Source of the DNA: G963669295 sp963669295
GTDB lineage: Bacteria; Bacteroidota; Bacteroidia; Flavobacteriales_D; CALLUQ01
Assembly: GCA_963669295.1 (NCBI GenBank)
Contig: OY769938.1
Coordinates: 3,906,001-3,970,000, forward strand
Direction of reading: 5' to 3'
DNA: 64,000 nt
The notes under the pieces were generated by a model, which was given only the letters and a program-made list of their open reading frames with translations, searched no databases and was not told where the DNA came from. Shown here piece after piece: positions 34,963-44,401 of the stretch. The translations under genes were made by a program, and so were the position numbers. Position 1 is the stretch's first letter. Each line of letters starts with the position of its first letter.

Positions 34963-35811
34963 TCAGTATTCGATGCACGTATGAGGCATGGGCAATACCT
35001 GCTGGGCATTGATGCATGGTAGTCCTAGCACATCAAGGCTGTGTGGCAGCATAGGTTGCCATGGCTCCCGAATGGGGTAAAGCTCGAATTGTTCGTACAC
35101 CGATTTGCTGGCATAAATACGTACCAACAGTTGTTGCGGACTTACCTCTTTAGCATAAATATTGTCACCGTATTGTTGAATTAAGGGACTAGGTAGTAGG
35201 CGGTGAAAAATTTGCAGGTAGGTAGTATTGTCGCTTACTTCTACTACAAAGCTACCGCCAAACTTGCTGTTTAAATACATATAGTGGTTGCTTTCGTTCA
35301 ATACAAAAGTACCTTGTTGTGCAATTTTATCTTCGGCTTTTAGCATGGTTGCCTCATCATTAAATGCCAATTGGGTATGTGCAATGGGATCCATAAGTTG
35401 TTTAAACCAATCGAGAAACGTGCGGTGCTGGAAAAACGCTACCCGACTGAACTCATATTCCTTTTGGGCGTTGGTGGTAAAATGAATGGTACGATCGGTA
35501 GGGTTAATGTATAACCATCCTACTTCCTCACCGTTGTGAAGCAAAAAGAATTTGTACCGGGGAAGAGTGCCATACCACGCCATAGTGCCCAGGTGTTTTA
35601 GTGTGTTTAGCGAATCGCTTAGCGTTTGCAAAACGTTTGCATCGTTGGTATACAGCGATGGGTAATTGGTAGGAGCCAAATTGGCACGGCCGGACTCTAC
35701 GCCATACAACTCCCATTTTCCTTCATGGAAATTGTATTGGGGCAGTAGTTGCTGCTGACCAAAGGTATTGGTGGACAGCAAGAGTGTAGTAACGAAGAGT
35801 AGGCGAAACAT
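34963..35811 (-). CDS. Secreted protein of unknown function
   Basis: A 282-residue protein with a signal peptide (1-18, ending TFGQ). I do not recognise a domain. It is rich in aromatic residues and short beta-like strands and has no membrane helix or T9SS sorting domain, which suggests a periplasmic or lipid-free secreted protein. It faces the SPFH gene across a 250-base divergent intergenic region and converges with dps. Confidence 0.7.
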   Translation of the reverse strand: MFRLLFVTTLLLSTNTFGQQQLLPQYNFHEGKWELYGVESGRANLAPTNYPSLYTNDANVLQTLSDSLNTLKHLGTMAWYGTLPRYKFFLLHNGEEVGWLYINPTDRTIHFTTNAQKEYEFSRVAFFQHRTFLDWFKQLMDPIAHTQLAFNDEATMLKAEDKIAQQGTFVLNESNHYMYLNSKFGGSFVVEVSDNTTYLQIFHRLLPSPLIQQYGDNIYAKEVSPQQLLVRIYASKSVYEQFELYPIREPWQPMLPHSLDVLGLPCINAQQVLPMPHTCIEY

Positions 35812-36061
35812 AAATCAAAGGTTGTTTTAAAACGCACAATTATTAGGCCAAAATATGCACAGCTGGCCTCAGCTTTTCATATTGTTTGACTGCTCCATTT
35901 ACTCTTGCTGCATGTTATGCTTTCCTTAATGAATTTCAATAGAAGCGTACTAACAACACATTAATTGATTGCTAGTACAGCAGCACCATGCAATAAAGCA
36001 CATTTGCACTTTTTAAATACGAATTAATTTATTATTATTGTGATATCAATACAATATCAAT

Positions 36062-36934
36062 ATGAATAATGAAAAACAAATTAGTGCAAGAAGTGGTTAC
36101 GGGGCATTAGTCATCCTTTTTCTTTTGATAGGAGCGGGGATTACGTTAATCGTTTTAACAAAGATTTTATGGATGGGATTGCTGCTAATGGTGATTAGTT
36201 TTTTAACCATAATGGTTGGTTTTTTCGTGGTAAACCCAAACAACTCCAGGGTGATGACCCTTTTTGGTGAATACAAAGGAACCGTAAAAGACAATGGTTT
36301 TTTTTGGATTAATCCATTTTATAAGAAGCAAAAGATATCGCTGCGTGCACGGAACTTTGACAGTGAGAAGTTGAAAGTGAACGATAAAATTGGTAACCCT
36401 ATTTTGATCAGTGTAATCTTAGTTTGGCGGGTAAAAGATACTTACAAAGCTGCTTTTGATGTCAACGATTACGAGCAATTTGTGAAAGTACAAACCGATG
36501 CTGCTGTGAGAAAGTTAGCGGGAATGTACCCCTACGATAACTTTGCTGAAGACCAATTGTCGATGGAGTCTAACATTACATTGAGGTCGGGGTTGGATGA
36601 GGTGAATGAAGCTTTGGAACATGAGATTGCAGAGCGCCTATCGATTGCAGGCATTGAAGTGATGGAATCGAGGATTGGCTACCTCGCATACGCTCCTGAA
36701 ATTGCGAATGCCATGCTGAAGCGACAACAAGCAGTGGCAGTGGTGGCAGCGCGGAAAAAAATTGTTGAAGGAGCTGTGGGGATGGTAGAAGATGCATTGG
36801 TGAAGTTATCGCAACACGATGTTGTTGAGTTCGATGAAGATAAAAAAGCATCAATGGTCAGCAATTTAATGGTGGTGCTGTGCAGCGATAAAGAAGCGAT
36901 GCCAGTGATTAATGCGGGGACACTAAACAGTTAA
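36062..36934 (+). CDS. SPFH-domain membrane protein (stomatin/slipin-like)
   Basis: A 290-residue protein with two adjacent hydrophobic segments (about 13-35 and 38-57) followed by an SPFH domain (about 58-255), including FFWINPFYKKQKISLRARN and the Ala-rich AEIANAMLKRQQA-like helix. SPFH proteins form ring- or patch-like oligomers in the inner membrane and affect protease access and membrane order. A small ribbon-helix-helix protein is encoded five bases downstream. Confidence 0.9.
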   Translation: MNNEKQISARSGYGALVILFLLIGAGITLIVLTKILWMGLLLMVISFLTIMVGFFVVNPNNSRVMTLFGEYKGTVKDNGFFWINPFYKKQKISLRARNFDSEKLKVNDKIGNPILISVILVWRVKDTYKAAFDVNDYEQFVKVQTDAAVRKLAGMYPYDNFAEDQLSMESNITLRSGLDEVNEALEHEIAERLSIAGIEVMESRIGYLAYAPEIANAMLKRQQAVAVVAARKKIVEGAVGMVEDALVKLSQHDVVEFDEDKKASMVSNLMVVLCSDKEAMPVINAGTLNS

Positions 36935-36939
36935 CCACC

Positions 36940-37113
36940 ATGGCGAAGAAAAAAACATTCGTATTGAGAATTGACCCGGAAACATTCAAACTCATCGAGC
37001 AATGGGCAGATGACGAATTTAGAAGTGTGAATGGTCAACTGGAATGGATGATCAATAAAAGCTTAAAAGACCATCGGCGCATCAAGTCGAAGCGTAAGGT
37101 CAACAGGGCTTAA
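36940..37113 (+). CDS. Small Arc-like ribbon-helix-helix protein
   Basis: A 57-residue basic protein, MAKKKTFVLRIDPETFKLIE followed by a helix-turn-helix-sized region and a Lys/Arg-rich tail. The N-terminal beta strand FVLRID and the helices after it match the Arc/MetJ ribbon-helix-helix fold. It begins five bases after the SPFH stop codon, so the two are probably one transcript. DNA binding is inferred; the target is unknown, perhaps its own promoter. Confidence 0.8.
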   Translation: MAKKKTFVLRIDPETFKLIEQWADDEFRSVNGQLEWMINKSLKDHRRIKSKRKVNRA

Positions 37114-37204
37114 TGCCTCAACACTAAAAGGCTGTTGTGTTACTGTTAATGGTGGTGCGTTGCCTGCTCACCGGGTAGTTTCCTTACAAAATGCAGGCCT
37201 CATT

Positions 37205-37402
37205 TCACCTTAAATACAGGCCATTACCCCTTTGCCAATACCGGCACCTCCCTTCGTGTATGTTAAGGAGCCCCTTCATTGATACCAGTCGCACCCCTCG
37301 TAGTCATCAATGCCCGCTTGCATCCACATCAATATCTCCCTTCATGGTTGTCAATGTACTTCCTCATCCACATGAATCATCCCCCTCCTTGACATCGGTT
37401 AA
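37205..37402. repeat. Nine-unit degenerate 22-bp tandem repeat
   Basis: The 363-base gap between the ribbon-helix-helix gene and the T9SS gene contains nine consecutive units of exactly 22 bp with no gaps, starting at 37205, 37227, 37249, 37271, 37293, 37315, 37337, 37359 and 37381. The consensus is close to CCCCTTCATNNACATCAATG. Units 4 to 8 are most alike; the outer ones are decayed. A unit of 22 bp is not a multiple of three, and no convincing gene covers it. The rest of the gap shows nothing recognisable. Confidence 0.75.
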
Positions 37403-37476
37403 GGGCAACATGAGACAGAAGGATACCACCTGCACCTCATTTTTTCGATAAAGTGTTCGATCGTTGAAAGAAAGAT

Positions 37477-38235
37477 TTAATGGGTAATCACCAACGGACG
37501 AACGCTTACCTGATTGTTCGCCAATACACTTACAAAGTATGCACCTGGTCGGTCGATGTTAAGTGAAGTACGTTGCCCCTTCGGGCTTTCGATGTGTACT
37601 ACTTGTCCAACGGCATTAATGACGCGAATTTCATCGATGATGGTTTCACTGGCCACATGAATTAACCCATTGCTAGGGTTGGGGTACATCGAAAATTGGG
37701 GTGCTTCTTTAGGTGTTTCATCCACCGTAGTACCAATATTCCATTCTACTAAAATGTCGTCTACTACATAGGCAGTGGCTGCTGAGTCATCGAGTACTAC
37801 GTATGCGGCCATAGGGCTGGGGAAGGTGATGGAAACATATTCAGGGCTGGTACTTACATAGTGATGTATAAGGTTGTCGTTTTCGTCGTATACATCGATA
37901 ACCATGTAATCGGTTTCTGTGTCGATAGGGTTGTCGAGCTCAATGCGTTGAGCCAGCTGGTATTGTCCGGGATTCATAGGGTCTACCAGGTTGAAACGCA
38001 ATTCGTTGAACCACGTTTCACTGTGTAATACATTGCCATGTGAACCTGTACCGTAATCGTGGGTGATTGGATCACCCGACCCATTGTGTCCCGTAAAGAT
38101 AAACCCATTGCTTTGGTATTGATTGGTAACAATAGTAGAGCCGGGTATTCCTTCAAAAGTAATGGTATCGCTTAATTGGGCTTGAGCTGCTCCGATGCAT
38201 AGCATGAGCAGTAATGAGAGTAAAGCTTTTTTCAT
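37477..38235 (-). CDS. T9SS-secreted protein of unknown function
   Basis: A 252-residue protein with a signal peptide (1-19, ending AQA), a beta-rich middle part and a C-terminal T9SS type A sorting domain (FSMYPNPSNGLIHV, then IRVINAVGQVV and GAYFVSV). The middle has a DTITFEGIPGSTIV start resembling secreted beta-sandwich adhesin or lectin modules (PEP-CTERM-like or DUF-type), without a firm family match. It would be exported across the outer membrane. Confidence 0.85.
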   Translation of the reverse strand: MKKALLSLLLMLCIGAAQAQLSDTITFEGIPGSTIVTNQYQSNGFIFTGHNGSGDPITHDYGTGSHGNVLHSETWFNELRFNLVDPMNPGQYQLAQRIELDNPIDTETDYMVIDVYDENDNLIHHYVSTSPEYVSITFPSPMAAYVVLDDSAATAYVVDDILVEWNIGTTVDETPKEAPQFSMYPNPSNGLIHVASETIIDEIRVINAVGQVVHIESPKGQRTSLNIDRPGAYFVSVLANNQVSVRPLVITH

Positions 38236-38270
38236 AAAAGCAATTTAAACAATAATTGCCACATTTTCAA

Positions 38271-39710
38271 TTACCTTGGAGCATAGGCAATAGGCGAAAT
38301 TTGTAAAGGTTTGGCTTGTTGTGGTGCTGTAATGGTTTGTTTAAAACCAAGAATTTGTACTTGCAAGAATTGCTGTTCGCCATTTTCCAGCAGTTTGCGG
38401 TATTCATAATTTCCCCAATTGTCTAAAATGCGTCGGCCTTGCGGAAACCCTCTCAATACTACATTGTAGTACAACAATTCCCAGGGGTAATCTTTATAGG
38501 CTTCAAGCCCTTGTTCATTGGGTTGATAAGATTGTTTTGTTCGCAAATCAATCATGGCATTTTGAGCAGTAACTCCTACTGTTTTAAACCAACCATGTGT
38601 AATGCTTGGGTTAGGGCCATAAAACCCCCAATCTTGCCGCAGCAATGTGGTGTGGTACAGTTGTTTCATCCAGCTGGGGTGGGGCAGTGATGCTTGCCAT
38701 TGTGGTGCTACCACTGCACTTTTCCAAACGATCAATAAGAGAAAAGCTACCAGGAAGGGAGTTGCTAATTTTTGTTGCCATTGCTGCAAAGCACGGGGCA
38801 TTGATCGGACAGACTTTACAGGCCACTTCCAACGTAAGCGGGGCAATAAGCGGCGGCATAATTCCCAAAAACTGCTCGGAGCAATAAGCAGTACAACCGA
38901 TGAAATAATAAGAGGGAATAAGGCAAAATCAAGAAAGATGAAGATGGCCCAATGGAATCCCATTAACAACAGCATGACCAACAACCGTGCTTTTTCGTTC
39001 CACCAGGGAAAAAAGAGCAAGGGCAAAATGGCATATTCTAAATACACGGTGGCATGCGTAAGAAAATGGCATGCATCAGGATAATTGGCCAACCAATGCG
39101 CAGGAGACTTAATCCACAAGTCTTCCATCAAAGCATATGAGAGTGCTTCGCCATTTTCCCAGAGATGTCCTGTTTTCAAAAAGGCCTGAAAGAAATACAT
39201 CATACCAATAAAAAACAAGGCATAAAAAGAAGCAAAACTCTTGTGTTGCAATTTCATTTCGGGTCTTGAGCGTGTCCATGAAAATCGCTGATCGAGCGGT
39301 AAAAATAACCCAACGAATAATAGGTTAATGAGCAACTCATCAGGACCGCTTACCACCATTGGGTTGCGTTGGTGAATACTCCAAAGCAATACAAACGAAA
39401 GGATACCAAACCAACGGGTGCGGATGCCCAGGGTAAAACAACTGTAGCAAATCAGGGTAAAAGTAAACACCATTACCACACCTCCTGGCGATTGGATGAA
39501 GGATAACAGCCCTAGGTTATACCACCAACGAGTAGGATCATGTTGAATAACGGCATCTACAGTTGCTGGATCGAAGATGCCTTGATTGCTGTAAAACACT
39601 TCGTGTACCGGTAGTTTGTAGAATAACAAGTCGAGGATGAGGACTGCCCCTAATACTATGCGAAAAGCACCTAACGAACGAACATCAAGGTAAGGGTTGA
39701 AGCAGCGCAT
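38271..39710 (-). CDS. HTTM-domain membrane protein
   Basis: A 479-residue protein with about eight membrane segments in the first 310 residues. The N-terminal region LGAFRIVLGAVLILDLLFY, the lumenal-type VFYSNQGIFDP and the conserved RNPMVVSGPDELL motif are those of the HTTM (vitamin K-dependent carboxylase-related) family. Bacterial members have no firmly assigned substrate. The last 110 residues are a soluble extension. It ends 36 bases before the start of the T9SS gene. Confidence 0.85.
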   Translation of the reverse strand: MRCFNPYLDVRSLGAFRIVLGAVLILDLLFYKLPVHEVFYSNQGIFDPATVDAVIQHDPTRWWYNLGLLSFIQSPGGVVMVFTFTLICYSCFTLGIRTRWFGILSFVLLWSIHQRNPMVVSGPDELLINLLFVGLFLPLDQRFSWTRSRPEMKLQHKSFASFYALFFIGMMYFFQAFLKTGHLWENGEALSYALMEDLWIKSPAHWLANYPDACHFLTHATVYLEYAILPLLFFPWWNEKARLLVMLLLMGFHWAIFIFLDFALFPLIISSVVLLIAPSSFWELCRRLLPRLRWKWPVKSVRSMPRALQQWQQKLATPFLVAFLLLIVWKSAVVAPQWQASLPHPSWMKQLYHTTLLRQDWGFYGPNPSITHGWFKTVGVTAQNAMIDLRTKQSYQPNEQGLEAYKDYPWELLYYNVVLRGFPQGRRILDNWGNYEYRKLLENGEQQFLQVQILGFKQTITAPQQAKPLQISPIAYAPR

Positions 39711-39829
39711 GGGCTTAAAGATAATAACTTATTGAAGAGTAGGAAGCGCAAGAAAACCAGCTGACATTACCTTTCCATAGCATGCATTCAACTGCTGTTA
39801 CTATTCCCCTGTTTTCTTACCTTTACCCC

Positions 39830-40837
39830 ATGCGTGTTACTGTTATCATGCCGGTGTACAACAAAGCCCCTTATTTAAAGGAAGCCATCGACTCGATCTT
39901 GGGGCAAACGTATACCGATTTCGAGTTGTTGCTGATCGATGATTGCTCTACCGATGACAGCCTGGGAATTATGCAAGGCTACAACGACCCACGCATACGG
40001 TTGGAGCAAAACGAGCAAAACCTGGGGCCGGGAGGCACCATGAACAAAGCCATACAAATGGCACAAGGCGAATACCTTGTGCGGTTGGATGCCGACGACT
40101 GGTCGCCTAACAATAGGATTGAAGTGCAGGTAGCTTACATGGATGTTCATCCTGAAGTGGGCGTATGCTCGGGACAGGTGCAATGCTTTGGTGCCGATAA
40201 CAATGTATGGAATTACCCCCTTACCAACGATGAGGCACAAGCTTCTTTTTTATTTACAGTACCCATTTGCCAGGGCGCATCCATCATTCGTAAATCAGTA
40301 TTGGTGGATCACAACATCAACTATGGTGATGTAAGCCAATACATTGGCGAAGATCGTGTGTTGTGGTTTAAGTTGCGCACAGTAACGCAATTCGGCAATG
40401 TACCAGAAATTGTATTGCATTACCGCAGGGGTGAGCAAAACATTGCTCATGACGAACGATTCAATCGTAAAGAAATACGCGATAATGTATTTCGTTTCTT
40501 TTTTAACGAGTTGGGCATTGAAGTGAGCGACGAAGAATTGCAGCTGCACCACTTTGTAACCAAAGACTTTGATTACGGGCTTACTGCTACCAACGTCCAA
40601 AAGTTTAAAGTGTGGTTGGAGCGATTGCGCGCCATTAATAGCGAACGCCATTTGTTTCCAACAAAGAACTTTGAGCAATACCTCAACAAGGCGTGGGACA
40701 GTTTGTTTTACAAGTTGCCACCATACGGTAGTGCTTTGGTAAATGCCTATTTTAATTGCTCGAAACAAAAGAAGCGTGAGCACGTAACCTATTACCGCAA
40801 ATACCGGATCAACCGCCTGTTGGGCAGAGCAAAATAA
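39830..40837 (+). CDS. Family 2 glycosyltransferase
   Basis: A 335-residue GT-A enzyme: RVTVIMPVYNKAPYLKEAID, LLLIDDCSTDDS and the metal motif VRLDADDWSPNN. I use ATG 39830, where the family N-terminus starts; an ATG at 39782 would add 16 residues. Its stop overlaps the next start (TAATG), so it begins the second glycosyltransferase series. Confidence 0.92.
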   Translation: MRVTVIMPVYNKAPYLKEAIDSILGQTYTDFELLLIDDCSTDDSLGIMQGYNDPRIRLEQNEQNLGPGGTMNKAIQMAQGEYLVRLDADDWSPNNRIEVQVAYMDVHPEVGVCSGQVQCFGADNNVWNYPLTNDEAQASFLFTVPICQGASIIRKSVLVDHNINYGDVSQYIGEDRVLWFKLRTVTQFGNVPEIVLHYRRGEQNIAHDERFNRKEIRDNVFRFFFNELGIEVSDEELQLHHFVTKDFDYGLTATNVQKFKVWLERLRAINSERHLFPTKNFEQYLNKAWDSLFYKLPPYGSALVNAYFNCSKQKKREHVTYYRKYRINRLLGRAK

Positions 40838-42051
40838 TGGTACCTACTTCCCATAAAACCCTTTTCCTCATTACTGTAGCCTATCCGTTTGGGCATGGAG
40901 AAGATTGGTTGCAAAAAGAGTTGAAGGCATTGGAGCCTTTGTGTAATGAAATCAAAGTATTTCCATTGGTAAAACCACAAGGAGATCAACGGTGGTTACC
41001 TGCCAACGCACAAGTAATGAACGACCTTTGGCAAGCCCCTGCTTCGGTACAAAAAGGGGTGTACCTCAGCAACCTACTCACCATCACCAGCATTTTGCGC
41101 GATGAACTTAAACATGCCGGTAACAAGAGCACCATGCGCAAGAAAAAGCGTGAAATCAACAGTATTATTGGTCAAAGTATTTACCGGGCACAGCTGTTGA
41201 AAAAGCACATTGAACAGTGCATCAACACACCTATATGTTATGCGGCATGGCAAAACGAAGGGGCACTTATATTTTCGTTGTTGAAACAACAAGGGGTCAT
41301 CAGTCATTACGACTTTAAATTCCATGGGTTCGATTTGTTCAATGATCGCAGAGATGGTTATGTGCCTTTCAGGTGGTACAACATGAAACATGTGCGCCAT
41401 GCCTTTCACATTTCTAAGGCAGGTTATAATTATATGATGCAACACGACTTCAAAGAAAAAAATGTGTTGTACTACTCAGGGGTATACGACCAGGGTATCG
41501 GGCCTTTTGAAGAGAAAGTGTTTACCATTGCTTCATGTTCCAACATCATTCCCATTAAACGGGTAGAGCGCATGGTGGACATTTTGCAGCACCTTCAATT
41601 TCCGGTGCGGTGGATACACATTGGCGATGGAGCAGGCATGGAGGCGTTGCAGGAGCAAGCAGCACAATTGCCCGAGCACATCACTTGCGAGTTTAAGGGA
41701 AGGCTCTCCAATGCCGAGGTAATAACGTTGTACCAAACCACTACTATTCATTTGTTCATGCACTTGAGCAGCAGCGAGGGAGGAGCTCCCGTAGCCATTC
41801 AGGAAGCGATTAGCTTTGGTATTCCTGCTATGGGTACCGATGCAGGAGGTATTGGAGAAATTGTAAATGAACACACAGGAGTGTTGTTGCCCAACGATTT
41901 TAACGATGCCACGGTGGCGCAGCAAATCACCGACTTTAAGCACAGCAATAAAAACACTATGGCCAACCGCCAGCAGGTAAAAACATGGTGGAGTAATCAT
42001 TTCAATGCTGATGTTAATTTTGCCAAATTTGCCGAAGCACTAACCAGTTAG
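40837..42051 (+). CDS. Family 4-type glycosyltransferase (GT-B, colanic-acid-like)
   Basis: A 404-residue GT-B enzyme. The N-terminal region LFLITVAYPFGHGEDWLQKE contains the acceptor-domain loop, and the C-terminal domain has VRWIHIGDG and HLSSSEGGAPVAIQEAISFG with the donor-binding Glu residues. It overlaps the upstream gene by one base and is followed two bases later by the MBOAT gene. Confidence 0.9.
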   Translation: MVPTSHKTLFLITVAYPFGHGEDWLQKELKALEPLCNEIKVFPLVKPQGDQRWLPANAQVMNDLWQAPASVQKGVYLSNLLTITSILRDELKHAGNKSTMRKKKREINSIIGQSIYRAQLLKKHIEQCINTPICYAAWQNEGALIFSLLKQQGVISHYDFKFHGFDLFNDRRDGYVPFRWYNMKHVRHAFHISKAGYNYMMQHDFKEKNVLYYSGVYDQGIGPFEEKVFTIASCSNIIPIKRVERMVDILQHLQFPVRWIHIGDGAGMEALQEQAAQLPEHITCEFKGRLSNAEVITLYQTTTIHLFMHLSSSEGGAPVAIQEAISFGIPAMGTDAGGIGEIVNEHTGVLLPNDFNDATVAQQITDFKHSNKNTMANRQQVKTWWSNHFNADVNFAKFAEALTS

Positions 42052-42053
42052 CC

Positions 42054-43466
42054 ATGCTGTTCAATTCCTTCGAATTTCTGATCTTTTTCCCGGTGGTGGT
42101 CATCATGTACTTCCTGCTGCCATTCAGGTTCCGGTGGGTATTGCTATTGGCTGCCAGCTACTTCTTTTACATGTCGTGGAAAATGGAGTATGCCTTATTA
42201 TTGGCAGGATCTACGCTGGTCGATTATTATGCTGCCTTGCGCATGGAAGCCCTGCTGGAAAGGGCACAACGTAAAAAGTGGCTCATCTTATCGTTGTGCA
42301 GTAACCTGGGCATATTGGCGGTGTTTAAATATTCCGATTTCTTTTATAGCAATGTTGTGGATGTGGCCAATGCCATGGGCAGCGACGTTGAATTCAATGC
42401 ACTCAAACTGTTATTGCCCGTTGGTATCTCGTTCTACACTTTCCAAACCCTTTCCTACTCCATTGATGTATACCGGGGCATGAAAGCGGAGAAACACCTC
42501 GGCAAGTTTGCTTTATACGTATCGTTTTTCCCCCAATTGGTGGCGGGACCTATAGAACGGGCCAGTAGATTACTGCCGCAATTCGGTACCGCTTTTCATT
42601 TTCACGATGAGCGGGTAAAGGAAGGACTCAAGCAAATGCTGTGGGGGCTGTTTAAGAAAATTGTGATTGCCGACCGGTTGGCGGTTATTGTAAACATGGC
42701 ATACAACGATACAGGCAGCTATGAAGGCAGTACCTTGTTGCTGGCTACCTATTGTTTTGCCATACAAATTTATTGCGATTTCTCGGGCTATTCCGACATT
42801 GCCATTGGTGCCGCCAAGGTGATGGGCTACGACCTGATGGATAACTTTAAGGTACCCTACCTGTCGCGATCCATCCGCGAATTTTGGAGCCGCTGGCACA
42901 TTTCGCTCTCTACCTGGTTTCGCGACTACCTCTATATTCCGTTAGGGGGCAATAAAGTGGTGCGGTGGCGATGGTATTACAATCTCTTTATTGTATTTGT
43001 GGTCAGTGGTTTTTGGCATGGTGCCAATTGGACCTTTATTATTTGGGGGGCACTGCACGGCCTTTACCTGGTTGGGGGCATTTTATTGGGCGACAATAAA
43101 GCCCCAAAGAAAGGGCAATGGTGGCGCATTTTACTCACCTTCCACCTGGTATTACTGGCATGGGTGTTTTTTAGGGCCAACCATGTAAGCGATGCCTTTG
43201 AAGTGCTGCAAAAAATAGTTGGCGGTGACTGGAATAAGAGCGTGTTAATGGGGCTGGTAAATGAAGTAGGAGCAAGCTACTTTGCCATCTCTATGGGCAT
43301 ACTACTCCTGTTTTTAGTGGCCGACCCGCTCATGGATAAGCTCATAAAAAAGCAATACACCATTCAACGATCGTGGATCAATTACGGACTGTATGCGGTC
43401 ATCTTTACCATGATTATGTTGTTTGGCCATTTTGGTGAAATTGAATTTATTTATTTCCAATTCTAA
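42054..43466 (+). CDS. MBOAT-family O-acyltransferase (AlgI-like)
   Basis: A 470-residue polytopic protein with about 11 membrane segments and the MBOAT pattern: FVVSGFWHGANWTFIIWGAL contains the conserved His, with SYSIDVYRG and PQLVAGPIERA earlier. AlgI-type proteins pass acyl groups across the inner membrane for O-acylation of periplasmic polysaccharide and work with an SGNH-type partner, here encoded directly downstream. It is typical length for the family. Confidence 0.93.
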   Translation: MLFNSFEFLIFFPVVVIMYFLLPFRFRWVLLLAASYFFYMSWKMEYALLLAGSTLVDYYAALRMEALLERAQRKKWLILSLCSNLGILAVFKYSDFFYSNVVDVANAMGSDVEFNALKLLLPVGISFYTFQTLSYSIDVYRGMKAEKHLGKFALYVSFFPQLVAGPIERASRLLPQFGTAFHFHDERVKEGLKQMLWGLFKKIVIADRLAVIVNMAYNDTGSYEGSTLLLATYCFAIQIYCDFSGYSDIAIGAAKVMGYDLMDNFKVPYLSRSIREFWSRWHISLSTWFRDYLYIPLGGNKVVRWRWYYNLFIVFVVSGFWHGANWTFIIWGALHGLYLVGGILLGDNKAPKKGQWWRILLTFHLVLLAWVFFRANHVSDAFEVLQKIVGGDWNKSVLMGLVNEVGASYFAISMGILLLFLVADPLMDKLIKKQYTIQRSWINYGLYAVIFTMIMLFGHFGEIEFIYFQF

Positions 43467-43467
43467 T

Positions 43468-44400
43468 ATGTTGAAACGATTTTTCATACAGGGAGTAGTA
43501 TTTGCAACGGTAGCTTTAGCCTTGTACATGGGATCGTTTTGGGTATTGAGTACGGTAGAGCATGGAGGCATTCCCCTTATTTACCGCACCTCAGAAGCTT
43601 ACCATTGGAAAGGAGGAGCTACCTTCCAAAAATACGAGGAGTTTGATGAAACAGCATCATACGATGTACTTGTACTAGGCTCTTCCCACGCCTACAGAGG
43701 GTACGACCCGCGTATTTTTGAAGCCAATGGCTACCGCACTTTTAACCTGGGTACCAGTGCACAATCGTTGCTCAATTCTTATTACCTCGCCAAACAATAC
43801 GTACATCCTAACAATTGCAAGCTGTTAATTGTCGATGTTTTTGAAATACCAGTAGAAAGCGATGGCATGGAAGCCACTTCCGACCTGGTGCAAAACATTA
43901 CTTCCAACAGGGCTGCTTTAGACATGACTATGGCCTTAAAAGACATTCGAGCCATAAACATGTATTTATTGCGGATGTTCAGCAAAAACAAACCCCTCTT
44001 ATACACCGACGATGCCTATGTGGGGCAGGGCTTTTCGGAAAACACCGATTCGTTAGCGACTGTTGTAAAACCCTCTGTCGATACCCTGTTAGAGGCCAAC
44101 GAGTTACAGGTGTGTTACATGGAAAAGCTGTTTCGATACATCAAAGAAAACGGCATCAATGCTGTGGTCGTTAACCATCCAGCACCATCCACGATCAATG
44201 CGCAAAAGCATGCTCAGTTTAATCGGTTGGTAGAAAGGTTGACCCGTAAGTATCATTTGCCCTATAAAGATTACACCCACAATCACTCGTTGAATAATCA
44301 CGATCATTTTTTCGACCACAACCACTTAAATCAGGCAGGAGTGCATATCTTTAACACCCGATTAATTCAAGAACTACAGCAAGAAAAACTGTTGCCTTAA
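43468..44400 (+). CDS. SGNH-like partner protein of the MBOAT acyltransferase
   Basis: A 310-residue protein anchored by one N-terminal membrane helix (about 5-27). The VLVLGSSHAYRG motif gives the putative catalytic Ser block, and the C-terminal FFDHNHLNQAGVH gives an Asp-x-x-His pair, as in SGNH/AlgX/DltD-like acyl-transfer proteins. It starts one base after the MBOAT stop, so the two are a pair that would O-acylate the exported glycan. An upstream in-frame start at 43423 is less likely. Confidence 0.78.
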   Translation: MLKRFFIQGVVFATVALALYMGSFWVLSTVEHGGIPLIYRTSEAYHWKGGATFQKYEEFDETASYDVLVLGSSHAYRGYDPRIFEANGYRTFNLGTSAQSLLNSYYLAKQYVHPNNCKLLIVDVFEIPVESDGMEATSDLVQNITSNRAALDMTMALKDIRAINMYLLRMFSKNKPLLYTDDAYVGQGFSENTDSLATVVKPSVDTLLEANELQVCYMEKLFRYIKENGINAVVVNHPAPSTINAQKHAQFNRLVERLTRKYHLPYKDYTHNHSLNNHDHFFDHNHLNQAGVHIFNTRLIQELQQEKLLP

Positions 44401-44401
44401 C

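Noticed and set aside
37205..37402. CRISPR array
   Set aside because: The units are contiguous with no spacers, the repeats are degenerate, and there are no cas genes.
37191..37451. An 86-codon open frame across the 22-bp repeat region
   Set aside because: The repeat unit is not a multiple of three, the predicted peptide has no regular repeat or domain, and the frame looks open by chance.
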